Assembly (NCBI GenBank): GCA_003615045.1
Contig: ML014132.1
Location: 62,001-126,000 of the forward strand
Direction: 5' to 3'
Length of the DNA: 64,000 nucleotides
DNA from: Caulochytrium protostelioides
Lineage: Eukaryota > Chytridiomycota > Caulochytriomycetes > Caulochytriales > Caulochytriaceae
Below the pieces are notes generated by a model, which was not told the DNA's origin, did no database searches, and saw only the letters and a list, made by a program, of their open reading frames with translations. Positions 30,157 to 39,337 of this stretch are shown one piece after another; the first letter of the stretch is position 1; every line of letters begins with the position of its first letter. The translations under genes were made by a program, and so were the position numbers.

Positions 30157-32334
30157 ATGTCGACCCTCAGCAGATCCACGGGCGCCGTCGCGCCGCGGGC
30201 GTCCGCTGGTCCGTCCGCCACGTCCGCATCCGCATCCGCATCCGCATCCGCATCCGCATCCGCATCCGCATCCACGTCGTCTTCGCCAGCCAACGCCGAT
30301 CCCCCGTCGCCCCCGCCAAGGCCACCCGCCGCCACCTGCCCACCAGCAGACATCACCAGCGATCATGCGCGGGAGCCGTCAGGAGCGGCCAATCCGGCCG
30401 CCGCCGCCGCCGAGATGACGGGTTGGGACGAAGACCCGATCTCGCCTGTTACTGAGCTACTGGGCTTTGCGCCGTCCCACTTTATCGACGACGTGATCAA
30501 CACGGCCAACACGCTGCTGTACGACGCGCTGCGCGAACTCGAGTCCGCCGTCGACCGCGACCTCAGCGGGTTTCCGGGTATCGAAGCGGAGGTCGATAAA
30601 GGCGTCGCGGCCGCCCAGACAATGCTCGAGCACAGCGTCGATCGGAGTTTCGACAAGCTCGAGGTCTGGGCGCTGCGTAATGTCTTTGGCCTCGGGCCTG
30701 GTCAGTACGTGGTCGTGCCAGGCTACGACAGCGAGCTCGAAGAAGGCAAGACGCCCGTCGATGGCGGCGAGTCGGCGCCAGCGGCGTCGTGGACGACCGT
30801 ACCCGCCTCGATGGATGATGCCTCGCAGAAGGAGACCGACGACAGCGACAACGACAACGACACCCACTTGCCACGGATGTCGGACGCCGAGCTGGATGCG
30901 GAGCTGGAGCGGCTGCAAACGCAGATCCTGGCAACGCAGACGCGTAATGCCGACTTGGCCCGCGAAGCGGCGCAGTTAAAAGAAAACGTCACGGTCGTTT
31001 CGCAGCTCCGCGCCCAACTCGGCTTCCTCGAATATGCTGACGCGTCCGCTCACGATGCGGACACTACGACAACGACGACTACACTGTCGCCCATGAAGAG
31101 GATGGGCCTTCCTGCATTACCAGTCGTGGAGCGTTCGGCGCCATCCATCAGCCAGCCAGACGGCACACTGACTGCTGCCTCCCACTCAGCCGCGGCAGCG
31201 GAACCCCATGCCCTGGCAGACATGACGACGCCGCCCACCGCGGCGCTGTCACCCGAACTCGGCGCTACGGTTGTTGCCGCCGAGGGCGGTCCGGTGCCGT
31301 CGCCAATGCCCGCGAAAGCCAAGGCCCCGATTGAACAGCTTGTGGCGCTGCTGCACGATGTGCAGGGCACGGCCGAGACGGTCCATGCAGCCTTGAGCGA
31401 CGCACTGCACCAGAGCGCCACGGCGTCCGTCGCGCGATGGGTCCACGCGGGCGCCACCGACGACAGCGAAAGTGTTCATGCGCAGTTCACGTCGTCGGCC
31501 GCGGCGGCCTCTTCAATCCGCAGCGCCGTCGCGGCCCATTTGGCGCTGCGCGAGCGCCAGCAGCGTCGGCACAGCGGCATGCTCGGTCGGTTCGAGGACG
31601 CCATGTCCCACGGCGCCGACGGCATCGACGACGATGCGCTTAGCGACCTCGGCAGCGACGTCGCGTCTTCCCTCGGTGGCAGCACGCCTGCCAAGCGGTC
31701 GGCGCCCTCCCGCGCCACGCCGCATCACCATCCGCTGCTCCTCTCCGCCGCGAAGCGGTCCCGCCGCTCCAGTAGCGGCGTCGGTGGCGCTCACGGTAGC
31801 GGCGTCTCACCGCGCCGTGCGAATCTCTCGGAGCAGCAGTTCCAAGGCTTCCCGCTGCGTCTCGTCACGAGCCCCACCGCCCTGCCGACCTCCGCGTCGT
31901 CCGTGGCGACGCCGGCGACGGGCGCAGGCACCACGGCTGCCACGCCGACGCGTCCGTCCGCTGCTGCTGCTGCTGCTGCCGCCGCCGCCGCCGCCCGCGG
32001 CGCTTCGCTGATGTCGCCGGTGGCGTCGTCCCACGCGACGTCCCAGTCCCCGTCCCAGTCCCACTCGCCTCTGCGCCACGTGCGCCTCGGCGTCGAGAAG
32101 GCCTTCCGCGGCCTGACGTCGCGCAGTCTCACGAGTTCGGAGCCGCGCGACGCTGCCCTATCGACGATGAGCAGCTCGCAAGAGACGGCGACATCGACGG
32201 CGGGGTCTGGTGGCAGCCAGGCGGCGAGTATGAGCGCTTTGCCTGAATGGGACCGCAGTCAGCGCATCGGCTCGCTCGAGGGCCTCAAACAGCTCCGCGC
32301 CATGATGAGTCTGCCCTTGGCGCCCGCCACGTAA
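30157..32334 (+). CDS. Mis12/Mtw1-like kinetochore protein with long C-terminal extension
   Basis: 725 residues from the ATG at 30157; the ATG at 30415 (residue 87), right before the conserved part, is an alternative. Mis12/Mtw1 is a rod-shaped subunit of the MIND/Mis12 complex that links CENP-C at the centromere to Ndc80 and Knl1. The Mis12 domain is recognised from SPVTELLGFAPSHFIDDVIN, TLLYDALRELESAV, EAEVDKGVAAAQTMLEHSVD, DKLEVWALRNVFGLGPGQYV and VVPGYDSELEE (about residues 90-225). A coiled coil follows (about 265-300, DAELDAELERLQTQILATQT). The remaining 420 or so residues are Ser/Ala/Thr/Pro-rich without a known domain. Known Mis12 proteins are about 205-290 residues, so this one is two to three times longer. 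The N-terminal Ser-Ala run comes from a TCCGCA hexamer repeat. Assignment rests on the LLGFxPxxxIDDVIN motif and what follows it. Confidence 0.78.
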   Translation: MSTLSRSTGAVAPRASAGPSATSASASASASASASASASTSSSPANADPPSPPPRPPAATCPPADITSDHAREPSGAANPAAAAAEMTGWDEDPISPVTELLGFAPSHFIDDVINTANTLLYDALRELESAVDRDLSGFPGIEAEVDKGVAAAQTMLEHSVDRSFDKLEVWALRNVFGLGPGQYVVVPGYDSELEEGKTPVDGGESAPAASWTTVPASMDDASQKETDDSDNDNDTHLPRMSDAELDAELERLQTQILATQTRNADLAREAAQLKENVTVVSQLRAQLGFLEYADASAHDADTTTTTTTLSPMKRMGLPALPVVERSAPSISQPDGTLTAASHSAAAAEPHALADMTTPPTAALSPELGATVVAAEGGPVPSPMPAKAKAPIEQLVALLHDVQGTAETVHAALSDALHQSATASVARWVHAGATDDSESVHAQFTSSAAAASSIRSAVAAHLALRERQQRRHSGMLGRFEDAMSHGADGIDDDALSDLGSDVASSLGGSTPAKRSAPSRATPHHHPLLLSAAKRSRRSSSGVGGAHGSGVSPRRANLSEQQFQGFPLRLVTSPTALPTSASSVATPATGAGTTAATPTRPSAAAAAAAAAAAARGASLMSPVASSHATSQSPSQSHSPLRHVRLGVEKAFRGLTSRSLTSSEPRDAALSTMSSSQETATSTAGSGGSQAASMSALPEWDRSQRIGSLEGLKQLRAMMSLPLAPAT
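30223..30273 (+). repeat. (TCCGCA)n hexamer repeat in the Mis12-like gene
   Basis: About eight near-perfect hexamers encode alternating Ser-Ala. They lie before the alternative start at 30415, so they may be leader rather than protein. Confidence 0.9.
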
Positions 32335-33535
32335 GCATCAAGCGACGTGTCAGCAACGTTTTGTGTATTTTTATCTCACGTGCGCCTTGCGCACGACCTC
32401 TGCATGACATCAGCAGGAATCGAGATCGTCAGCGCGTGGCTCAGACGACCCGAGCCGCTGAGCTATCCGTGGTGGGCCAGCCGCGGCGGGCCCCTCTACG
32501 TCGAAAGGGGGGCCTAGCAATGACGCGAATCAGCGGAGGAACCCAGCCTAGAGGCACCCAGCAAGGGCGGGTCCAACGCGGTCGGGGCGCCAGGGGGGAG
32601 GAGGACGCGTTCACAGACGGACTCTTCAACGTGTGCGCGTCCTGCCATCGCGCTCGCGCCGCCCTCGCTCGTCTCTCCTTGGATTTGCGCGCGGCCACGG
32701 CCACGGCCACGACGCCGTGGGCTCAGGGCGGTGAGTCCGGTGCCGGGGGGCGCGTGACGAGCGAGGGCTCGATGCTGCCCGCCGTGGCCCCCGTCGTAGC
32801 AGCAGCAGCAGCGGTGGCGGGGAATCCCGAGCTAGCCAGCCAGCTCGCGAGCCAGCCAGCCAATGAATGGCGCAAGGACGGATAGGCCGACGGTCTGGCT
32901 GGCGTCGTCGAAGCAAAGGGAAGCAAGAGGAGCGCGGCGCGCACGGCGGCGCGCGAGCGTGTCATGCCGTGTCGCCGCCCGGCGACGCCGCCCATGGGTG
33001 TCCGCGTTCCCCCTCTCGTTGTCGACGCCGCCGCCGCCGCCGTCGCGTCGCCAGACCCCCTCGGGCACGCTGGGCACGCAGGCCCCTGTCGGCCGGCCCA
33101 CGGGCGAAAGCATACCCCGTGCAAACGAAGGACCGCGACCGGGGAGCGTCACACACCGCGGGCTGGGCGACACCCCTCCCTCTCGCTCGGGTCGGTCTCG
33201 CACCACGCGCCTGCACACGCAGCTCCCGGCTGCTCCTGTCGGCTCGGCACAATCGACGTGATGGTCGCGGAAGGAATCGCAACGCCGTGACCGCGCATGC
33301 ACGCTCGCCAGGATGGTCGCTGGAGCGTGCCATGAAAAGTGCGAAGCGCGACATCATGTCATCCTGCGGCGGTCCTTTCATGGCGAGCGGATGCAGGCAT
33401 CCGATTCGCATCGTGCTTGGCTCCATCGCGCGACGTTGATGGCTCGTTACCCTTGCTGCACCCTCCCCCTCCTTGCTATCATCCACCGCTCCCCACCTCG
33501 CCCTTTTCCATTAGGCACATCTCTCTACTGACGCG
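32335..33535. other. 1.2 kb intergenic region upstream of Ran
   Basis: GC-rich. Open frames on both strands are Arg/Ala-rich shadows without motifs. The last 60 or so bases are a pyrimidine-rich leader (33460-33535). No gene supported. Confidence 0.4.
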
Positions 33536-34183
33536 ATGGCTGACCCGAACACCCCGACCTTCAAGCTCGTCCTCGTCGGCGACGGCGGCACCGGCAAGAC
33601 CACGTTTGTCAAGCGTCACTTGACCGGTGAGTTCGAGAAGCGTTACTTCGCCACCCAGGGCGTTGAGTGCCACCCGCTCCTCTTCCACACCAACTGCGGC
33701 CCTATCTGCTTCGACACCTGGGACACCGCCGGTCAGGAGAAGTTCGGCGGTCTCCGCGATGGCTACTACATCGACGGCCAGTGCGCCGTGATCATGTTCG
33801 ATGTGACTGCCCGCGTCACCTACAAGAACGTCCCTAACTGGCACCGCGACATCGTCCGCGTCTGCGAGAACGTGCCCATCGTGCTGTGCGGCAACAAGGT
33901 CGACATCAAGGACCGCAAGGTCAAGGCCAAGGCCATCACCTTCCACCGCAAGAAGAACCTCCAGTACTACGACATCTCCGCCAAGTCCAACTACAACTTC
34001 GAGAAGCCCTTCCTCTGGCTCGCCCGCAAGCTCCTCGGCAACGCCGCCTTGGAATTCGTCGCCGCTCCGGCCCTCGCGCCCCCCGAGGTCCAGATCGACC
34101 CGGCCCTCATCGACCAGTACAACGCCGAGCTCGCCAACGCCGCGGCTCAGCCCCTCCCCGTGGAGGACGAGGACGACCTGTAG
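33536..34183 (+). CDS. GSP1: Ran GTPase (Gsp1)
   Basis: 215 residues, single exon, start at 33536. Ran drives nuclear import and export and spindle assembly by switching between GTP and GDP across the nuclear envelope. All G motifs are intact: [10 protein letters not shown] (P loop), the switch-I Thr in [24 protein letters not shown] (switch II with the catalytic Gln), [14 protein letters not shown] and [16 protein letters not shown], plus the acidic DEDDL tail and no prenylation site. Codon use is strongly biased to C-ending codons, as expected for a highly expressed gene. Compared with the near-invariant Ran sequence as I recall it, the stretch after switch I differs: L43 is Q, V47 is C, R56 is C, K60 is C and N62 is D (human numbering). 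Confidence 0.97.
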   Translation: MADPNTPTFKLVLVGDGGTGKTTFVKRHLTGEFEKRYFATQGVECHPLLFHTNCGPICFDTWDTAGQEKFGGLRDGYYIDGQCAVIMFDVTARVTYKNVPNWHRDIVRVCENVPIVLCGNKVDIKDRKVKAKAITFHRKKNLQYYDISAKSNYNFEKPFLWLARKLLGNAALEFVAAPALAPPEVQIDPALIDQYNAELANAAAQPLPVEDEDDL

Positions 34184-36049
34184 AGAGGCGGCCACTCGAT
34201 GCGGGCTGATTTTCTCTCCCCCATCGCGTGACCAGGCGTGAAAAGGGCATGGCAAAACGATCGCTCAGTCACGAGCCGCCCTGTTGGATACGGCAGCGCG
34301 GCAGCCATCATGGGCGCGCACATGATGGCCACCGCCAAGGGCGGGGTCGCCCGTTGGTCGCGTTGTGATGAGTCGACTGGCGTCCTGCATCCTCGACACC
34401 CTTCACGCGTTTGTATTTTAAAAAAACGACAGATATGATTCCACTGCTTGAGCATGAAAGTGACACTGTGTGCTTTCGTCATGGCGCTTCGGGCGACACA
34501 TGAAGACAGCTGGATGACATGCAGTGTATTAGGATTGACCCTGATTATGAATGCGATATGTCGTCATCACCGTACCCTTGTGCCATCGTCACTGGCGACG
34601 CTCCGGGACGTCATCCATCCTGAGATCGGCGTTGCATTGATGTCACGACGAAAGATCATGAATAGCAGTGATCGCTGCTTTTACGAGACAAATGGCGGAT
34701 GACGATCATCGGCTTAGTGATTATCCACTTGGTGATACCCATCGGTTCCTCTTGGTCGAGAACGTACTATCGTGGGGTCAGTGATTGTCGGTCCTGGGAA
34801 ATCCACGGAAAATCGCTGAAACCATAAGGTTCAACGTGTAGTCGAAAGTCGTGTATGCGTTAGTATGAATCCCATCCTATCCTATGTACGCATGCCGGAT
34901 GTTTCATTAGAGTGGCCACCGCCGGTGATATGTTCGGGATGTCCTAGTTGTGGCAGGATGACGTGGAGGAGGTCGCAGACATCTTTATCAACGGGATCGT
35001 TCCATCGTCTCGTGCGTCTCGTGCGTCTATCTTCGCAGCCTCACGGAGCATTATGCGTCATCGTGACGAAGGGTAAGTGAACACAATGGAAAATAGACGC
35101 TTCCTCACATCTGCTGTCTGGCGAATTCGATAGCACGGGAGTCAGGCCAACTGATACAGACTCCTTTCAGAAGCCCGCTATAACCGGGCAATGCCTTTCA
35201 ACGCTTCCCTTTAGTCATCCCATTCGGCAAGCTCGAGTCGAATCACACGGATCAAACGGATGCATAGTATAGAGAGTTCAGGGTTCTTTGTTCGAGAAGC
35301 CGCGAGACTGGGAAAAGTGTTTCGCCATATTTCTAAGGAAGAGAACCGTAAGGAGGAGATACTAGTACGGTTCCGTTCGGAACAACGTGACTATGCCATC
35401 ACGCAAGGGACGAGATGGCGACAGGTGGTCACCTTCTGATGATTATTGCCCTGAATCGTCCCGAAATGCCGGTTGTCCGGCCGTTAGAGTGAGTGAAGTT
35501 TTGTCGAAGGCGTCACTATACATCATACAAACGGGGCTTTGCTCCTGAGGCGAACCGCCTTTTCGTTTTGTCCCGGCGGCCAGGCGGCATCCGCTCGTTC
35601 TCTGAATGGCCGCCCGTTGTCCTGCGGCGCCATGTTCCCCCCGTCGCCGCGTCGCCATCTCCGCCACGGCCGAGGCCCAGGCTGGGTGGCGGCTGTCGCA
35701 CGGCCCACCGAGGACGCCCCTCGTCAGTCCGACGAGTGGGGGTCTCTCATGCCTCGCCCGGAGGTGGCCTGGCGCCTGGCGCCTAGCGCTCGTCTCCTCT
35801 CGCCTCGCTCGTCCTGCATGGCTTCAACGCTCGAGGCCTTTCCCTCCCGGTAGCGTCGTTCCGCGACTCAAATGAAGCATACCTCAGCTCATAACGACTT
35901 GAGCGGGACCTGAAAACGAACATAGCGAGCAGGAGGACATGTGCAGGGGCAAATTACATGCAAGGTACACAGGAGAAATGCTCAGGAGACGGAGAGAAAG
36001 ACCAGCGCCGTCTATCTCCCCATCCCTCCATATTATATCTTTTATCAAT
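34184..36049. other. 1.9 kb gap, low GC
   Basis: Clearly AT-richer than the rest of the window, especially 34400-35480. One small frame of 59 codons (35260-35439) is listed separately. 35570-35870 returns to high GC and is probably upstream sequence of the eS25 gene. No retroelement or tRNA seen. Confidence 0.4.
35260..35439 (+). CDS. Possible small basic protein, 59 residues
   Basis: An ATG frame of 60 codons ends at TGA 35437-35439. The product is mixed and charged (VREAARLGKVFRHISKEENR, then EEILVRFRSEQRDYAI), unlike the Ala/Arg/Pro shadows typical of this genome, and it lies in an AT-rich stretch where frames open by chance are shorter. It could be a small gene, or one exon of a larger one. 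No family recognised. Confidence 0.22.
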   Translation: MHSIESSGFFVREAARLGKVFRHISKEENRKEEILVRFRSEQRDYAITQGTRWRQVVTF

Positions 36050-37322
36050 ATGGTAAGTCTCGCGCGGCCCTGTCTTAGTTCTAGCGCTGCTCCTGACCCG
36101 CGACATGAACCATACCGGCCGACGACACAACCAGCCCGACCAGCACTTAATACCTGCGCAACGCAGCACCGAGCATACGTGAATTGAGCAATCCGACGTT
36201 GCAATTGTCGCGACCCTGCGAGCACCAGTCGTTTTCCATGTGGGTGCCGTTTTGCCCCTTTTCTCCTGGCTGGCCCATGACACCCCCCATGGCATGCCAT
36301 CCATCCATCCATCCCCCCTGCCTACCAGCATCATGCTTCTAGGGCTATGGGCCATATGGACTACGTATCCGCTCCATGTTTTCACACGGATGGATATATG
36401 ACCTCCTCATACTGGAGCCGCTGCTAGCTATCCAGTAGGGATAACCTACCCCAAGTGGAGCCATCTGCCGAATGGCTGGCTGTGGTCGTACGTCTCGACT
36501 GCTTCCATCCATCCATTCATCCATCCGGTTCGTCTACCCACCGACCATGACGGCGCGCTACAGGAAAGGATGTCGATGCTCTGCCAGACTCTAGCAGGAA
36601 CCTGACGACTGCGTCATATGATGCATGACCGAGTGTGCCCCGTGGCCCACTCTTCGGTCTATCGAGCCTATCGAGAGCCCAACGCTTCCTTTCCGTGCTA
36701 CTCTGGGGAAATATCTCTCCGTTTTGACCTCGTCTCTGCTCCTCAGGCTTGCTGCGCAAGTGTCTTGATGAATGGCCTTGCTGGCCGCTCTGCCTACGAT
36801 ATGACAACCCCTCTCTGCTCGCGGTTCGCGGTGCCTGGCTCTGTTGATTCGCTGTCGTCGTAGTCCACTGGACAATTGTCGTCCCACCGTCGCTCGGTCT
36901 TATTATGGCTTCTAACTGCTTTCGATTGTACTCACCTTTCGATATCTCATGTTATTTCTTTTGCGCTCCTCTAGGCCAAGGCACAGATGGCCGCCTCGGG
37001 CGGCAAGGCCAAGAAGAAGAAGTGGTCTAAGGGCAAGGTCAAGGACAAGGCTAACAACGCCGTTGTCTTCGACAAGGCCACCCACGACAAGCTCCTCAAG
37101 GAGGTTCCGACCTACAAGATGGTCTCTGTCTCCGTGCTCGTCGACCGTCTCCGCATCAACGGCTCGGTCGCCCGTGCCGCCATCAAGGCCCTCGAGGCTG
37201 ACGGCATCATCAAGGCCGTCATCTCGCACAACTCCCAGCTGCTCTACACCCGCGCCACCAAGGACGAGGACGTTGTTGAGAAGAAGGGTGCCGCCAAGAA
37301 GGTCAACGAGGACGAGCAGTAA
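36050..37322 (+). CDS. RPS25: 40S ribosomal protein eS25, two exons
   Basis: Proposed join of 36050-36052 (the ATG alone) and 36975-37322, giving 116 residues. The small-subunit protein eS25 binds the ribosome head near the E site. Exon 2 gives [60 protein letters not shown] and [17 protein letters not shown], a full family match. Splicing evidence: ATG|GTAAGT at 36050-36058, a CTAAC branch-like site at 36912-36916 and a pyrimidine-rich CTCTAG acceptor ending at 36974. Exon 2 begins in phase 0 with GCC AAG GCA CAG ATG. Starting instead at the ATG at 36987 would lose only five residues but leaves a poor start context (C at -3). An intron straight after the start codon is common in fungal ribosomal-protein genes; its length here, 922 bases, is not. 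Confidence 0.9.
36053..36974 (+). other. Predicted 922-base intron of RPS25
   Basis: GTAAGT donor and TAG acceptor. It contains CCAT tetranucleotide runs near 36297-36318 and 36505-36530. A TTGATGA stretch at about 36765 resembles a C box, but I found no matching D box. Confidence 0.65.
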
Positions 37323-37496
37323 ATTTCTGTTTACGCTTATTCATTTTGACCCGACGCGATGCCCACACCTGGAGTTAGCTTCTTTGATTCTTAATCTATA
37401 ATCTAAGAAACCAACTCTGACCATTCTTTTTCATGGTTACATGCTGGCCAAAGGTCAAGTGCCCTTTTGGCTGAGATGTCATGATTGCCCGATTTT

Positions 37497-38276
37497 TTAT
37501 TGGCGCTGTGATACTTGCACTTCAAGCCATGCCGTGTAAGCATCGAGATCGGCAACGACCCGCTCCATGGACGTGACTTGCTCATCGAGGTCGTCGAATT
37601 GTTTCACCAAGGCACGCGCTTCCGACGCTGAAGAATGTCAATGCCCAATTCAGTATGGGAAAGCAAGATAGTGAGTGAGTCTTCGTCATCCACAGTGATG
37701 CAGCATGCGGATTCATGATTGTTCTAGCGAGGGTGTGATCATCCATTGTATGACGCGACCGTGATATTGTAGATTTCCTTCATATTATTACCGTCCTCAT
37801 GCATCTGGGAAGCAATGGTATTGAGCTGACTCGCTTGATCAATAAACTCGCTCGTCACATCGGACGTTGCGCGGGTCATTGTTTCCATCAGTTCCAGCGT
37901 CGATTGGGCCTCTGGGTGGCCCCCGTCGATCGTCAGATCGTTTCATTGCCATGTCAAAACGAGTCGAGCCGTAAGGAAGTGAGCGGCACCTCTTCATCGA
38001 TTTGAACGAGTACCGGAGCATCATTTGATTATTGGAAGGCTTTCTACTGAGACAATGGTCTGTGAGATCTCATCAATGCGCGTTACCACGAAATTCCGAC
38101 GTCAATGAGTTTGTAATAATTTCGTAGGCATTCGGAGGAATCGCCGTGATAGATGGCGCTCGCGCCGGAGGCTGGGCAGGCCCGGCAGATTCAGCTTCCG
38201 AAGTGGTTGGCCCGGCTCCAGCAAGCCGAAGCGTGCTCGATGTCCGCGACAGCGAACGCGGCAGCGGATCAGCCAT
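37497..38276 (-). CDS. BLOC1S2: BLOC-1 subunit 2 homologue, three exons
   Basis: Reconstructed by eye on the minus strand: exon 1 38276-38087, exon 2 37911-37792, exon 3 37627-37497, giving 146 residues. Introns are 175 bases (donor GTAACG, acceptor CCCAG) and 164 bases (donor GTAATA, acceptor TTCAG). Phases join exactly: G|AG and G|CG both complete codons. BLOC1S2 is a coiled-coil subunit of BLOC-1, which acts in endosome-lysosome sorting, and in animals also of BORC. The first 45 residues are Pro/Ala/Ser-rich. From SLTSEF onward the product aligns without gaps over about 65 residues to animal BLOC1S2 as I recall it, then ends in LDEQVTSMERVVADLDAYTA, matching the family's EEQVAALEQAAYxLDAY. 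The gap-free alignment across both splice junctions supports the exon model. Confidence 0.82.
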
Positions 38277-39337
38277 GGCAAAATGGTTCCCGTTCTCACC
38301 GTGATGAATGGTAGTGCTGGTGCGGTCCGTTCCGTCTTTCCTAGATACCAACGACGAGGCTTGGGCGGATCACGGATCCGCATGCCATGTCCAGTATGCC
38401 CAAACGGAGGCACGAGCATTGGCCAATGGATATTGCGTGCATAGAGGTGAGAGGATCACGTTGCGCTGATAGCTGGGGGGCGGCCGAGTGCGGTGGATAC
38501 CACATCGGCGTGATGGTGACATGTTCGCCACGCTCCGCGTCAGACTTGGCTGGTCGCGCTCGCGGCGGACCACGCAGCCGGTGGCGGACCCTTTTCCCTC
38601 AGGCTGCGCCCGCTGCGTCGGCGCCGCCGCGCCCGCGGCGGAAGGGGCTTTTCCTTCATCTCCCGACCGCCGCGCTTTCAGCACATAGATGCCACAGCGA
38701 TCCGGAAGGCTAGGAGGCAATCATCCGACCAGAGAACCCCGTGCAGCATGTGCATAGTCGTTTCGATGATCAGCCACCTGCTTTTTATCATCAGTATGTC
38801 AGCCGCCCATACCACACCGGGCTTTATGTCACGCTAACTCCGCCACTCAGACGCTTATCACTCTCTCATCAACCGATGCCTCGTACGTGAACCTTGATAG
38901 CACCTTGATAGCACGGCCCCTCCCGTCGAGTTGTTTTATCCTCTCCCGCCATAACAACGGAATGCGAAAACGACGACATTCCTCTCCTCGTCCATAAAAC
39001 AACAACAACAACAGCGGATGGACACTGCCTGATCTCAGTTTCCCGCCAGGTCAGGCTGTCATCGATCGACATATCGACGTGTCAACGCATTAACGCTCCG
39101 CGACCGCAGCCGCAAGCGAGTAAATCATCTCCTCCCTGGATCGGCAGTCCAACTCCTCCGCGCGGCCGCGCATCAGCCTCGATCACGGCCGGTGGAGTCC
39201 CTCTTGACGACGGACGTTTTTCCGGGTGCCGACTTCTCGATTGACGGCTCGCCGTGGCCCGTGCTTGCGCGCACGTGCTCGTACCGCATCCTGACGCGTT
39301 TCAGCCCCCATATCCGGCATTTCCCCGTTCCACCAGG
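38277..39337. other. Divergent promoter region, BLOC1S2/IES2
   Basis: About 1.06 kb. It includes a short duplicated ACCTTGATAGC (about 38889-38911) and an (AAC)n tract near 39000. No further gene supported. Confidence 0.4.

Noticed and set aside
36765-36850. C/D-box snoRNA in the RPS25 intron
   Set aside because: A TTGATGA stretch resembles a C box, but no CTGA D box follows at suitable distance.
38087-38095. Frameshift in BLOC1S2, considered because VTRIDEISQTIVS can be read in the next frame
   Set aside because: A GTAACG donor here and a CCCAG acceptor at 37912 join in phase and give a gap-free family alignment, so the apparent coding in the intron is chance.
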